From Bacteroidales bacterium (GTDB lineage: Bacteria > Bacteroidota > Bacteroidia > Bacteroidales > Paludibacteraceae), in NCBI GenBank assembly GCA_900771035.1, contig CAAGML010000056.1, positions 1 through 14,481 of the forward strand: a stretch of 14,481 nt of DNA. Reading direction: 5' to 3'. The translations under genes were made by a program, and so were the position numbers. This document shows positions 1 to 7,951 of this stretch, piece by piece. Position 1 is the first letter of the stretch; each line of letters opens with the position of its first letter. The notes under the pieces were generated by a model that saw only the letters and a list, made by a program, of their open reading frames with translations, was not told the DNA's origin and made no database searches.

Positions 1-1
1 A

Positions 2-94
2 TACAAAAAAGTGAGGCTCGAAGAAAATGGAGGATGGAAACAAGTCACCATGCTCAAGTACATCGAAGAACTAACAGCTAAATTGGGTGTATAG
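2..94 (+). CDS. C-terminal tail of an unidentified protein (partial)
   Basis: This frame is open from the left edge of the window to a TAG at 92-94 and gives 30 residues, beginning YKKVRLEENG and ending EELTAKLGV. The composition is protein-like (charged, with an amphipathic end). I do not recognise the family; a transposase tail is one guess, because the DNA that follows is non-coding and contains a palindrome, but nothing visible proves it. An overlapping +1 frame stays open from about 75 to a TGA near 190 and also reads plausibly (for example SPDINDLTYLMSFSDDEI), so a frameshifted or decayed gene is possible. The true start lies outside the window. Confidence 0.45.
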   Translation, partial: YKKVRLEENGGWKQVTMLKYIEELTAKLGV

Positions 95-321
95 GGGACA
101 AAAAACGGCATTTTTTAATCCAAGTAAACTCTCACCTGACATCAACGATTTGACATATTTAATGTCATTTAGTGATGATGAAATAATAACTTGAAACGAT
201 TAAGGATAAATGTCTGTTATACATTACGTTGTATCGTCCACGACCAAATTTCAAATCCGATTTGAAATTTGGCTGCAAAGTTTATCAAGTAAATCTTATG
301 AATTTCACCGTGTCAACATAA
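95..321. other. Intergenic region, AT-rich, no convincing gene
   Basis: Between the left-edge ORF and the ssrA terminator I see no complete gene. Two inverted repeats are visible: TGACAT-5-ATGTCA at 151-167 and a much stronger 13-bp palindrome at 244-272. A short open frame to about 190 is discussed with the left-edge ORF. No RNA gene was recognised. Confidence 0.5.
244..272. repeat. Perfect 13-bp inverted repeat with 3-base centre
   Basis: CCAAATTTCAAAT at 244-256 is the exact reverse complement of ATTTGAAATTTGG at 260-272, separated by CCG. It has no following T-run on either strand, so it is not an ordinary intrinsic terminator. It could be an operator, an end of a mobile element linked to the left-edge ORF, or a remnant of one. 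Confidence 0.7.
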
Positions 322-359
322 AAAAGCCGCCATTGCAATCCTCTGCAATGGCGGCTTTT
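322..359 (-). terminator. Intrinsic terminator of ssrA
   Basis: A 16-bp perfect stem (322-337 with 344-359) closes a 6-base loop (338-343). Read on the minus strand it begins 3 bases past the tmRNA 3' end, and the distal arm runs into TTTTTT at 320-325, the layout of a Rho-independent terminator. The core GCCGCCATTGCA is GC-rich. On the plus strand the T-run is only four bases, so it may work in both directions but better for ssrA. Confidence 0.93.
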
Positions 360-362
360 ACG

Positions 363-760
363 TGGAGCTGACGGGAGTCGAACCCGTGTCCGAACGGGGA
401 AGCAATACGCTTTCTACATGCTTATCTCTGCCTTCATTTTCGTGCAGCGGCAAGACCAGAGCCACCAACCGTTGCCTTATCTGCTTTGTTTTCGCACCGT
501 CATCGCAGCTCTGACAGCACTAACCCTGATATTCCGGCACCTCTATGAACCAGTCCGCCTCAAGGTCTGGGCAACTGAGAGATGTCTCGTTCTCCAGTGT
601 GTCGGAGAATAAAGCTGATTTACTGAACTTCAATCAGGCAGCGAGTGCGATAGTATTTTCGCCAGTTATTTTGTTGCCCCTTAATTTATAAAGCGCTTAT
701 TGGGTGATGCGCTGCATGCTTACATACCTCTTCAGCCCGCCGTCAAAACCAGGCAGCCCC
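363..760 (-). ncRNA. ssrA: tmRNA (transfer-messenger RNA)
   Basis: tmRNA rescues stalled ribosomes: the tRNA-like end, charged with alanine, enters the A site and an internal reading frame then adds a degradation tag. Read on the minus strand, the 5' end GGGGCTGCCTGGTTTTGACG (from 760) and the 3' end with the T-arm GGGTTCGACTCCC and CAGCTCCA (to 363) pair into a 7-bp acceptor stem with one G-U pair. The mature RNA would be about 398 nt, a normal size. The tag frame lies at 634-663. The genome reads CG after the discriminator A, so CCA is not encoded and must be added enzymatically. The gene has its own promoter and terminator and lies downstream of rny on the same strand. Confidence 0.96.
634..663 (-). 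other. tmRNA proteolysis-tag reading frame (GENTIALAA)
   Basis: The resume codon GGC at 663-661 opens a frame reading GGC GAA AAT ACT ATC GCA CTC GCT GCC TGA, giving the tag (A)GENTIALAA. The ALAA end is the usual recognition signal for ClpXP-type proteases. From memory the common Bacteroidales tag is GENNYALAA; here NNY is replaced by NTI. Confidence 0.9.
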
Positions 761-792
761 TTTTTACCGTTAGCCTTTTCCCTTCACATAAA

Positions 793-805
793 GCTCTGAA
801 AGAGC
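793..805 (-). other. Small hairpin in the ssrA leader
   Basis: GCTCT-3-AGAGC forms a 5-bp stem right at the expected ssrA transcription start. It may be a 5' cap structure on the precursor, but it is short and could be chance. Confidence 0.3.
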
Positions 806-810
806 AACAT

Positions 811-839
811 ATTATAGGGCAGGGCGTAAGCCCTGTCAA
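811..839 (-). promoter_or_regulatory. ssrA promoter with exact sigma-70-type boxes
   Basis: On the minus strand TTGACA (839-834) is followed after exactly 17 bases by TATAAT (816-811). Transcription would start near 803-805, giving a leader of about 43-45 nt that must be removed to expose the mature 5' end at 760. A TTTG (840-837) lies 20 bases before the TATAATAT stretch, so the Bacteroidetes -33 spacing is also met, although the -7 match to TAnnTTTG is poor. The spacer carries an inverted repeat CAGGGC-4-GCCCTG at 820-835, which could be an operator or an end signal for rny transcripts. Confidence 0.8.
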
Positions 840-855
840 AAACTAACAGCCAGAT

Positions 856-2418
856 TTACTTAGCATACGATACCGACCGAGTCTCCCTGATAACGGTTAT
901 CTTAACCTGTCCAGGGTAAGTCATCTCGTCCTGTATCCTCTTTGCTATGTCGTACGACAGTGTCTCCACCGTCTTATCGTCAACCTTGTCCGCACCTACG
1001 ATTACGCGTAACTCGCGACCTGCCTGAATGGCGTAAGTCTTGACCACACCAGGGTAGGAGAGTGCCAGGTTCTCAAGGTCGTTCAGTCGTTTGATATATG
1101 CCTCCACAATCTCACGGCGTGCGCCAGGACGTGCGCCTGAGATGGCGTCGCAAACCTGTACTATTGGCGCAAGAAGGGTCTTCATCTCTACCTCGTCGTG
1201 GTGTGCTCCAACGGCGTTGCATACGTCTGGTTTCTCCTTGTATTTCTCTGCAAGGTTCATACCGAGTATTGCGTGTGGCAACTCTGGCTGGTCGTCAGGC
1301 ACCTTGCCAATATCATGCAAAAGACCTGCACGTTTTGCCTTCTCTGGGTTAAGCCCCAATTCTGCCGCCATAATGGCGCACAGGTTGGCTGTCTCGCGTG
1401 CGTGCTGCAAAAGGTTCTGACCATACGATGAGCGGTATTTCATCTTACCTATCAACCTAATCAACTCAGGGTGAAGTCCGTGAATGCCAAGGTCTATCGT
1501 GGTGCGTTTGCCCACCTCAACAATCTCTTCCTCCACCTGCTTACGGGTCTTCGCTACAACCTCCTCGATTCTTGCAGGGTGGATACGTCCATCGACTACC
1601 AACTGGTGTAATGCCAGACGGGCAATCTCACGGCGTACAGGGTCAAAGCCCGAAAGCACGATGGCCTCTGGGGTGTCGTCAACGATAATCTCAACGCCCG
1701 TTGCAGCCTCCAAGGCACGGATGTTACGTCCCTCACGACCTATGATACGACCCTTAACCTCATCGTTGTCAATGTTGAACACAGTCACAGAGTTCTCTAT
1801 GGCTGTCTCTGTGGCAACTCGTTGGATGGTCTGCACGATGATGCGCTTAGCCTCTTTGTTGGCGTTCAGTTTCGCATCTTCCATCACCTCGTTGACATAC
1901 GCCATAGCCTCGGTTTTAGCCTCGTCGCGGATGTTGTCGATGAGTTGCTGCTTGGCTTGTTCAGGCGTGAGACCTGCTATAGTGGCAAGTTTCTCGTTTG
2001 CCTTAACATGGAGCGCCTCTAACTCGACCTTCTTCTGCTCAACCTGCTCTGTCTGTTTTGTCAGGTTCTCGCGTGCTGTGTCGTTTTCGGCTATCTTGCG
2101 TTCCACCTCTTTGAGCTTCTGGTTGACCTGCTGCTCTTTCTGGTTGGCTCGCTGTTCCGCCTGCTGGGCTCTGTTCTCCGCCTGCTGGATTTTAGAGTTG
2201 CGTTCTGAGATGTTCTTGTCGAACTCAGCCTTCATATTGAGAAATTTCTCCTTGGCTTCCAATAGCTTATTGCGTTTGAGGGTCTCAGCCTCCTCTTCCA
2301 CTTGCTGTATGCGGCGGGCCACTTTGCTCTTCAGTGTCCCCTTCACGACGAAGTAGGCGACACTTCCGCCAACGGCAGCACCAACCACGGATAATAATAC
2401 AATCACTAATGTGGGCAT
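856..2418 (-). CDS. rny: Ribonuclease Y
   Basis: RNase Y is a membrane-anchored endoribonuclease that starts mRNA decay. At 520 residues it has the usual length. Residues 4-25 form one membrane anchor; about 30-145 are a long coiled coil rich in E, K and Q; a KH RNA-binding domain covers about 210-275 with the loop GREG at 227-230; the HD domain follows with H339, the HD pair H368-D369, H406-H407 and D424 as metal-binding candidates. The HD numbering equals that of the Bacillus subtilis enzyme as I recall it. The ATG at 2418 is required for the anchor. It lies 93 bp downstream of zapA on the same strand, probably co-transcribed, and ssrA follows. A TATCTTTT sequence in the zapA-rny gap could be a weak internal promoter. 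Confidence 0.96.
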   Translation of the reverse strand: MPTLVIVLLSVVGAAVGGSVAYFVVKGTLKSKVARRIQQVEEEAETLKRNKLLEAKEKFLNMKAEFDKNISERNSKIQQAENRAQQAEQRANQKEQQVNQKLKEVERKIAENDTARENLTKQTEQVEQKKVELEALHVKANEKLATIAGLTPEQAKQQLIDNIRDEAKTEAMAYVNEVMEDAKLNANKEAKRIIVQTIQRVATETAIENSVTVFNIDNDEVKGRIIGREGRNIRALEAATGVEIIVDDTPEAIVLSGFDPVRREIARLALHQLVVDGRIHPARIEEVVAKTRKQVEEEIVEVGKRTTIDLGIHGLHPELIRLIGKMKYRSSYGQNLLQHARETANLCAIMAAELGLNPEKAKRAGLLHDIGKVPDDQPELPHAILGMNLAEKYKEKPDVCNAVGAHHDEVEMKTLLAPIVQVCDAISGARPGARREIVEAYIKRLNDLENLALSYPGVVKTYAIQAGRELRVIVGADKVDDKTVETLSYDIAKRIQDEMTYPGQVKITVIRETRSVSYAK

Positions 2419-2511
2419 AATATATAAATGTTTGTTTAGTTAAGAATCACGACACATCAATGCATCCTGACGGTTAAAGTTGGAAAAAGATAGGGAAAAG
2501 AATCTGGTGCG

Positions 2512-2754
2512 TCACAACACTTCTTCAATCTCTGCAAGCTCATTCTCCCTCTGCACCAGGTTCACCGCAAGGTCCAATGCCACCCTTGTGAGCAACTCCT
2601 CTTGCGGCAAACGATTGAATTGGCTACGGTACGAGTGTATCAAGTCAACCACCATCCGTCCGGCGTCCCTGAAATCCTTCTCCCCATCTTGCTCCACATC
2701 CAGTTTGCAGTTGACACCGTTGATGTTCAGTTTTATTATCATACCTTTAGCCAT
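2512..2754 (-). CDS. zapA: Cell division protein ZapA
   Basis: ZapA binds FtsZ and bundles its filaments at the division ring. The chosen start (ATG at 2754) gives 80 residues beginning MAKGMIIKLNINGVNC. This N-terminal beta-rich segment, the conserved-looking DAGRMVVDLIHSYRSQF helix and the C-terminal amphipathic helix (LLTRVALDLAVNLVQREN) fit the ZapA fold; the coiled-coil end is short. A longer form from 2805 would add 17 residues that overlap the upstream gene and do not look like ZapA, so I reject it. The gap to the upstream gene is 14 bp and the pair clearly forms an operon with rny. Family assignment rests on this pattern and on context, since ZapA sequences diverge strongly. Confidence 0.82.
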   Translation of the reverse strand: MAKGMIIKLNINGVNCKLDVEQDGEKDFRDAGRMVVDLIHSYRSQFNRLPQEELLTRVALDLAVNLVQRENELAEIEEVL

Positions 2755-2768
2755 ATTGGATACCCCGC

Positions 2769-3062
2769 TCACAGATTCACATCCTGTTTGAGTTGGGCAA
2801 GACATCTATCTATTTCCAGCAATATGTTGTTTATCCTGCGAGTGGCCTCATGTTTGCTTTTTTCGTCCCAGGCGTAGGCTCTGGCTATCTTCAGCCTTTC
2901 GTAGTCTGCCTTCAGCTTGACGTTGCTCTCACTTATTTCGGCAACTTTCTTTTGCAGTTCCTCAATCTTCTCATCTTTCGCCTCGTTTGCGGCTTCTGAT
3001 ATTCTGAGTCTGTCTTTCAGTGCCTTAATTCGTTCGAGCAAACTGTTTTTCTGTTCTTCCAC
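2769..3062 (-). CDS. Small coiled-coil protein upstream of zapA (ZapB-like by form)
   Basis: This 97-residue protein is nearly all predicted coiled coil: heptad-like spacing of L, I and V among K and E runs from residue 5 to about 60, followed by a region containing [29 protein letters not shown]. It has no transmembrane segment or signal peptide. The start appears to be GTG at 3062, about 25 bases after the expected transcription start; no ATG occurs in frame, and an in-frame TGA lies 21 bases upstream. Direct coupling to zapA (14 bp) suggests a partner in the division ring, like ZapB in proteobacteria, but homology to ZapB is not shown; it is an analogy from size, fold and position. Confidence 0.8.
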   Translation of the reverse strand: MEEQKNSLLERIKALKDRLRISEAANEAKDEKIEELQKKVAEISESNVKLKADYERLKIARAYAWDEKSKHEATRRINNILLEIDRCLAQLKQDVNL

Positions 3063-3093
3063 TTTACGCAGGAGTATATTTCAAAATGCGGTG

Positions 3094-3125
3094 CAAAGGT
3101 AGTGATTTTTTTTGACAAAAACAAA
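3094..3125 (-). promoter_or_regulatory. Promoter of the coiled-coil/zapA/rny operon
   Basis: On the minus strand TTTG (3125-3122) and TACCTTTG (3101-3094) are separated by exactly 20 bases, matching the Bacteroidetes -33/-7 pattern. Transcription would begin near 3087. The core of 25 bases at 3091-3115 recurs exactly upstream of the AAA-ATPase/nuclease gene. Confidence 0.8.
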
Positions 3126-3169
3126 CCTTTTGCCGAAATTTGTCACGGAAAAAATTTTACCCTAAAATT

Positions 3170-3200
3170 TTTGCAGTCTCGTTTTTTCTCCTTATCTTTG
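3170..3200 (+). promoter_or_regulatory. Promoter of dxs-trkA-trkH
   Basis: TTTG at 3170-3173 and TATCTTTG at 3193-3200 are spaced by 19 bases, a canonical Bacteroidetes promoter. The start of transcription would be near 3206, 15-20 bases before the ATG at 3222, giving a very short leader. This fixes the dxs start, because any start further upstream would lie before the transcript. Confidence 0.85.
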
Positions 3201-3221
3201 CAGTTTGAATATACTATTGAA

Positions 3222-5108
3222 ATGTACATAGAGAAGATTGATACTCCTGACGACCTCAAAAAACTGAAAGTCACTGATTTGCCTGCGGTTTGTCAGGAAC
3301 TGAGAAACTACATCCTCGAGCAGCTTGCTCACAATCCCGGACATCTTGGTGCCTCGCTTGGCGTCATCGAATTGACTGTTGCGTTGCATTATGTCTTCAA
3401 CACACCTTACGACCGCATTGTCTGGGATGTGGGACATCAGGCATACGCTCATAAAATACTTACAGGCCGTCGTGAGGCATTCCAGACCAACCGAATGTTC
3501 CACGGAATAAGCGGTTTCCCCTCTCCACGTGAGAGCGAGTACGACGCTTTCGGCACAGGTCACTCCTCCACCTCAATCTCGGCTGCGCTTGGTATGGCTA
3601 TCGCCGCAAAACTGAAGGGCGAGGAGAAGCGTCAGGTGGTGGCTGTCATCGGTGACGGCTCAATGACCGGCGGACTGGCTTACGAGGGCATCAACAATGC
3701 CTCCATCAACGATAATAACCTGCTCATCATTCTCAACGACAACCACATGGCTATTGACCCTATCCGTGGCGGTATGAGCAAGTTCCTCACTTCGATACAC
3801 CTTTCTCACAAATACAACCGTCTTCGCTGGCTCGGCTATAAACTCCTCGGTCGTATGGGACTTATGAACGACTCAAAGCGCAACAAGGCAATCCGCCTCG
3901 GCAATTCGCTTAAGTCCCTCAGTTCCCACGATACGGGAAACAATGTGTTTGAAGGTCTCAATATCCGCTATTTCGGTCCTGTTGACGGTCATGACGTGGG
4001 AAAACTTGTCAAGACACTTTCCGAACTTAAACGCCACCGTGGTCCGAAGGTTCTCCATATAATTACCCATAAAGGCAAGGGTTATGAGCCTGCCGAGAAA
4101 AATGAGACCATCTGGCATGCCCCTGGTCAGTTCGATGTCCAGACTGGCGAGCGTATCAAGAACTCTTCAGGTGCCCAGCCTCCCAAGTTTCAGGATGTCT
4201 TCGGCAACACTCTTCTCGAACTTGCCATACAGGACAATCGCATTGTAGGCATAACTCCAGCCATGCCTTCAGGCTGCTCAATGAATATCATGATGAAGGC
4301 AATGCCTGACCGTACTTTTGACGTGGGTATCGCCGAGGGTCACGCCGTGACTTTTTCGGCAGGTCTTGCCAAGGAGGGTCTGATACCTTTCTGCAATATC
4401 TACTCTTCATTCATGCAGCGTGCCTACGATGGCGTGATTCATGATACTGCACTCCAGAAACTGAAAGTTATTTTCTGCCTCGACCGTGCGGGAATCGTTG
4501 GCAATGACGGTGCGACGCACCATGGGCAGTTTGACATAGCAATGTTCCGCCCCGTCCCTAACTTGACCATTGCCGCCCCTCGCAATGAGCATGAACTCCG
4601 CAACCTTATGTTCACCGCCGTACGTTCTGAGTGCGGACCATGGGTGATACGTTACCCCCGTGGAAATGGCATTCTGACTGACTGGCGCAACGAGATGAGA
4701 CAATTGCCGATAGGTCGTGGCGAGAAAATGAGGGATGGCAAGGGTGTCTGTATCCTCGGTGTCGGTCCTATGCTCTATACTGCCGAAAAAGCCATATCCC
4801 GTTTCAACGACCGGCAGATTGCCCTCTACGACCTTCGCTTCGTGAAACCTCTTGACGATGAGCTTCTGTCTGAGGTGGCTGAGAATTACCATACAATATT
4901 CACTTTGGAGGACGGAGTCATAGCAGGCGGCGTGGGCAGTGCTGTGGAGGAATGGATGAACGACCATGGATATAAACCTGTTATCCATCGTCTTGGTCTC
5001 CCTGACTCGTTCATCGAGCATGGCTCGCCTGCTGAACTTTACCACATGCTTCGCCTCGATGAGGAGGGAATTTACAATACTATCAGTTCGTTAGCCTTTG
5101 GCTGCTAA
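3222..5108 (+). CDS. dxs: 1-deoxy-D-xylulose-5-phosphate synthase
   Basis: This thiamine-diphosphate enzyme joins pyruvate and glyceraldehyde 3-phosphate, the first step of the MEP pathway to isoprenoids, and its product also feeds thiamine and pyridoxal synthesis. From ATG 3222 it has 628 residues, the usual size. Visible motifs: GHQAYAHK (H72), the ThDP/Mg signature GDGSMTGG (144-151) ending in the asparagines of GINNA, catalytic E372 in AEGHAVTF, and [18 protein letters not shown] (421-438) of the pyrimidine domain, with the C-terminal transketolase domain from about 500. The frame stays open 40 codons upstream to 3102, but that stretch covers the promoter and is rich in F and K, so it is not translated. 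It is the first gene of an operon; trkA follows after 25 bp. Confidence 0.97.
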   Translation: MYIEKIDTPDDLKKLKVTDLPAVCQELRNYILEQLAHNPGHLGASLGVIELTVALHYVFNTPYDRIVWDVGHQAYAHKILTGRREAFQTNRMFHGISGFPSPRESEYDAFGTGHSSTSISAALGMAIAAKLKGEEKRQVVAVIGDGSMTGGLAYEGINNASINDNNLLIILNDNHMAIDPIRGGMSKFLTSIHLSHKYNRLRWLGYKLLGRMGLMNDSKRNKAIRLGNSLKSLSSHDTGNNVFEGLNIRYFGPVDGHDVGKLVKTLSELKRHRGPKVLHIITHKGKGYEPAEKNETIWHAPGQFDVQTGERIKNSSGAQPPKFQDVFGNTLLELAIQDNRIVGITPAMPSGCSMNIMMKAMPDRTFDVGIAEGHAVTFSAGLAKEGLIPFCNIYSSFMQRAYDGVIHDTALQKLKVIFCLDRAGIVGNDGATHHGQFDIAMFRPVPNLTIAAPRNEHELRNLMFTAVRSECGPWVIRYPRGNGILTDWRNEMRQLPIGRGEKMRDGKGVCILGVGPMLYTAEKAISRFNDRQIALYDLRFVKPLDDELLSEVAENYHTIFTLEDGVIAGGVGSAVEEWMNDHGYKPVIHRLGLPDSFIEHGSPAELYHMLRLDEEGIYNTISSLAFGC

Positions 5109-5133
5109 CGGCTAACGGCAAAAAAACAGAATT

Positions 5134-6468
5134 ATGCGTATAATCATTGCAGGAGCAGGTAATGTCGGTCGCCACGTGGCGAAAATGCTGTCAAGCGATA
5201 ACCACGAGATTGTACTCCTTGATAAGGACGAAGAGAAACTTCAGGACCTTGACACATCCTACGACATCATGACTCAGGTGGGCGATTCAACCTCGCCTGG
5301 CGAGTTGCTGATGTGTGGCGTGCGTGGTTGCAACCTCTTCATCGCCGTCACCCCTTACGAGAGTACCAACATCAATTCCTGCCTGCTTGCCTCAAACCTT
5401 GGCGCAAAACGTACTGTCGCACGTATCGACAACTATGAGTACCTTCTCCCTAAGAACAAGGAGATGTTCCGCCGTATGGGTATCGACGCTTTGATTTACC
5501 CTGAGATGTTAGTGGCAACAGAGATTGTCCAGTCTGTGCAACGCAGTTGGATTCGCGAGTTCCGCTCTTTCTGCGATGATGCCCTTGTCCTCGTCTGTAT
5601 CAAGGTGCGCAATAATGCCGAAATCATTAACAAGCCTTTCAAAACAGGCTTCTTCAATCACGACAAGTTCCGTATCGTGGCAGTCAAACGCCGCAACGAG
5701 ACCATAATCCCCGGCGGTAATGACGAGATACATGCCAATGACCTTGTATATTTCATCACCACCAAGACCAACCTCGAATACGTTCGCGTGGCGGCTGGCA
5801 AATCACAGTTCTCCATCAACAACATTATCATAATGGGTGGTTCCAAGATTGCCATAAAGGTGGTTCAGTATCTCCCCTCAAACATCAATGTCAAGATTAT
5901 CGAGGCTGACCGTAACCGTTGCTATAAGCTTGCCGATGAGATTGACACCCTGATAATCCACGGTGACGGTCGTAATATGGACCTTCTCAAGGATGAGGGT
6001 ATCGAGGATGCCGATGCTTTCGTAGCGGTCACTAACAACTCCGAGGCTAACGTCCTTGCATGTCTTGCCGCCAAACGTCTCGGCATACGCAAGACCATCG
6101 CCCAGGTAGAAAACGTGGATTATATCGAACTTGCCGACAATCTGGACATTGGTACAATCATAAATAAGAAACTTACTGCCGCATCCTACATCTATCAACA
6201 GACCCTTGACGAGGATACACACGATGTGCAGTGCCTCACCTATTCTGATGCGCAGGTCATCGAGTTCGAAGCTAAGTCGGGTGACAAAATCACCAAGTCC
6301 CGCATACGCGACCTCAAACTTCCTAATGATGTCAATATCGGTGGTATTGTGCGTGATGGTGTGGGCTCTGTGGTTAACGGTAATTCTGTCATCGCCCCTG
6401 GCGACCATGTCGTCATTTTCTGCAAGGCATCCGCTGCCCCTAAAATCTCTAAATTCTTCGAGAAATGA
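5134..6468 (+). CDS. trkA: Trk potassium uptake regulatory subunit TrkA
   Basis: TrkA is the cytoplasmic NAD(H)-binding gating ring of the Trk potassium transporter. The 444 residues hold two RCK units: a first Rossmann domain with GAGNVG at 7-12, an acidic end of strand 2 (LLDKDEEK, about 28-35) and a first RCK-C domain (about 145-220), then a second Rossmann domain from about 230 and a second RCK-C domain (about 370-440). The second nucleotide site reads GGSKIA (235-240) and lacks the full GxGxxG, so it may bind nucleotide weakly or not at all. The stop overlaps the trkH start as ATGA, which fits translational coupling of two subunits that work together. Confidence 0.96.
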   Translation: MRIIIAGAGNVGRHVAKMLSSDNHEIVLLDKDEEKLQDLDTSYDIMTQVGDSTSPGELLMCGVRGCNLFIAVTPYESTNINSCLLASNLGAKRTVARIDNYEYLLPKNKEMFRRMGIDALIYPEMLVATEIVQSVQRSWIREFRSFCDDALVLVCIKVRNNAEIINKPFKTGFFNHDKFRIVAVKRRNETIIPGGNDEIHANDLVYFITTKTNLEYVRVAAGKSQFSINNIIIMGGSKIAIKVVQYLPSNINVKIIEADRNRCYKLADEIDTLIIHGDGRNMDLLKDEGIEDADAFVAVTNNSEANVLACLAAKRLGIRKTIAQVENVDYIELADNLDIGTIINKKLTAASYIYQQTLDEDTHDVQCLTYSDAQVIEFEAKSGDKITKSRIRDLKLPNDVNIGGIVRDGVGSVVNGNSVIAPGDHVVIFCKASAAPKISKFFEK

Positions 6469-7934
6469 CAAAGTCCTTCAATTGGCGACAGGTGATAAAA
6501 ATCATGGGTACGCTGCTTCTTATTGAGGCAGCCTTCATGCTTCTCGCCTCGTTTGTCGGACTTCTCTTCCATGGTCATGATGTCATTCCCCTCTTTGTCT
6601 CTACGGCATTCACCGTCTTCGCAGGTGTCGTGGGTCGTCTTTACGGCCGTTCATCAGCACGCCAGATTGGTCCACGTGAGGGTTATCTCATTGTCTCGGT
6701 CGTCTGGATTTTCTTCTCCTTTTTCGGCATGATGCCTTTCATCCTTGACGAGACCATTGATAATATCACAGATGCCTTTTTCGAGACTATGTCTGGCTTC
6801 ACTACAACAGGTGCCACAATCCTCGTTGACATAGACAACACTCCCAAAGGACTTCTCTTCTGGCGTTCTCTCATGCAGTGGCTTGGCGGTATGGGTATTG
6901 TGGTGTTCTCTATGGCGATTTTCCCTCTTTTCGGCTCGGGAATGTCAGTCTTCAAGGCTGAGGTGACCGGGCCCACCTATGATAAAATCCAACCACGTAT
7001 CAAGGATACCGCACGCAAACTCTGGGAAATGTATTTTCTCTTCACTGTTGTTCAAACTGTTCTTCTCGTGGTCTGCGGTATGAATTGGTTTGACGCTGTC
7101 TGCCATTCTCTTTCAACTGTCTCGACTGGAGGTTTCTCCACAAAATCTTCCTCCGTAGGCTACTGGGCGTCACCTTCAATACACTACGTCATCATCTTTT
7201 TCATGTTCATCTCCTCCATCAATTTCTCCCTGATGTACAATGTTGTGATACGTCGTCAGCACAATCGTCTTCTCCGTGACGAGGAGGTTCGCTCCTTCAT
7301 CTGGATAATCCTTATAACTACTGGTATTGTTGCTGCTGGTCTTTATTCGTACTCCTACAATGCCTCCTTCTCTGGTGTTGAGCGTTGTTTTCGCACAGCC
7401 TTGTTCAACGTTGTTTCCCTGATAACCTCATCAGGATTCTCCACTTGTAATTATCTCTCTTGGCATCATCTCTTGTGGATGCTTGTCTTTGTGGTCAGCA
7501 TTTTCGGTGGCTGCGCCGGTTCTACCGCCGGTGGCGTGAAAATCATCCGCCTGCACATAGCCGCCAAGAATGTTTTCTGCGAGTTTCGCAGAATCATCCA
7601 CCCGAAGGCGATAATGCCTGTCCGCGTCAATGGGCGTATGGTTCCTGAGTCCGTGGTCAACAATGTCCATGCCTTCATCTTCATCTTTCTGATGATTATC
7701 GTCGCTTCCACGCTTGTGCTTATGGGATTGGGACTTGACCCCCTCAGTGCTCTCAGTTCTTCCATCTCTTCCCTTTCTAATGTCGGTCCTGCCCTTGGCG
7801 ACCTTGGTCCTGCCGGCTCTTACGCCAATATTCCTGCCGTCTGCAAATGGATTCTCTCTTTCCTTATGCTTATAGGTCGTCTTGAGCTTTTCACTATCCT
7901 TCTCCTCTTCTCTCCATCTTTCTGGAAAAGATAA
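6465..7934 (+). CDS. trkH: Trk potassium transporter membrane subunit TrkH
   Basis: TrkH is the potassium-translocating membrane subunit. The 489 residues carry about ten hydrophobic segments and the four pore-loop filters expected of the Trk/Ktr/HKT superfamily: TTTGA at 113-117, STGGF at 220-224, TSSGF at 321-325 and SNVGP at 438-442, each with the key glycine. The GGCAGSTAGGVKIIR stretch (348-362) is the intramembrane gating loop region. The start ATG at 6465 overlaps the trkA stop by 4 bp. It is the last gene of the operon, ends in FWKR, and lies 17 bp from the end of the convergent next gene with no clear terminator between. Confidence 0.97.
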   Translation: MTKSFNWRQVIKIMGTLLLIEAAFMLLASFVGLLFHGHDVIPLFVSTAFTVFAGVVGRLYGRSSARQIGPREGYLIVSVVWIFFSFFGMMPFILDETIDNITDAFFETMSGFTTTGATILVDIDNTPKGLLFWRSLMQWLGGMGIVVFSMAIFPLFGSGMSVFKAEVTGPTYDKIQPRIKDTARKLWEMYFLFTVVQTVLLVVCGMNWFDAVCHSLSTVSTGGFSTKSSSVGYWASPSIHYVIIFFMFISSINFSLMYNVVIRRQHNRLLRDEEVRSFIWIILITTGIVAAGLYSYSYNASFSGVERCFRTALFNVVSLITSSGFSTCNYLSWHHLLWMLVFVVSIFGGCAGSTAGGVKIIRLHIAAKNVFCEFRRIIHPKAIMPVRVNGRMVPESVVNNVHAFIFIFLMIIVASTLVLMGLGLDPLSALSSSISSLSNVGPALGDLGPAGSYANIPAVCKWILSFLMLIGRLELFTILLLFSPSFWKR

Positions 7935-7951
7935 GGAGGAAATTTTCCCTG

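Noticed and set aside
418..612. 64-residue plus-strand ORF
   Set aside because: It lies wholly inside the tmRNA on the opposite strand and has no protein features.
1484..2356. 290-residue plus-strand ORF rich in S and R
   Set aside because: It is the antisense of the rny coiled coil and KH region; its composition is the mirror of K/E/Q-rich codons.
2419..2511. 6S RNA between zapA and rny
   Set aside because: 6S RNA lies next to zapA in proteobacteria, but this gap is only 93 bp and shows no long rod-like pairing.
2755..2805. 17-codon N-terminal extension of zapA
   Set aside because: It overlaps the upstream coiled-coil gene, and ZapA proteins begin near the MAKGMIIKL segment.
3102..3221. 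40-codon N-terminal extension of dxs
   Set aside because: It covers the -33 and -7 promoter boxes, is rich in F and K, and family length matches the ATG at 3222.
4407..5045. 212-residue minus-strand ORF
   Set aside because: Antisense to the C-terminal half of dxs, whose catalytic motifs are clearly on the plus strand.
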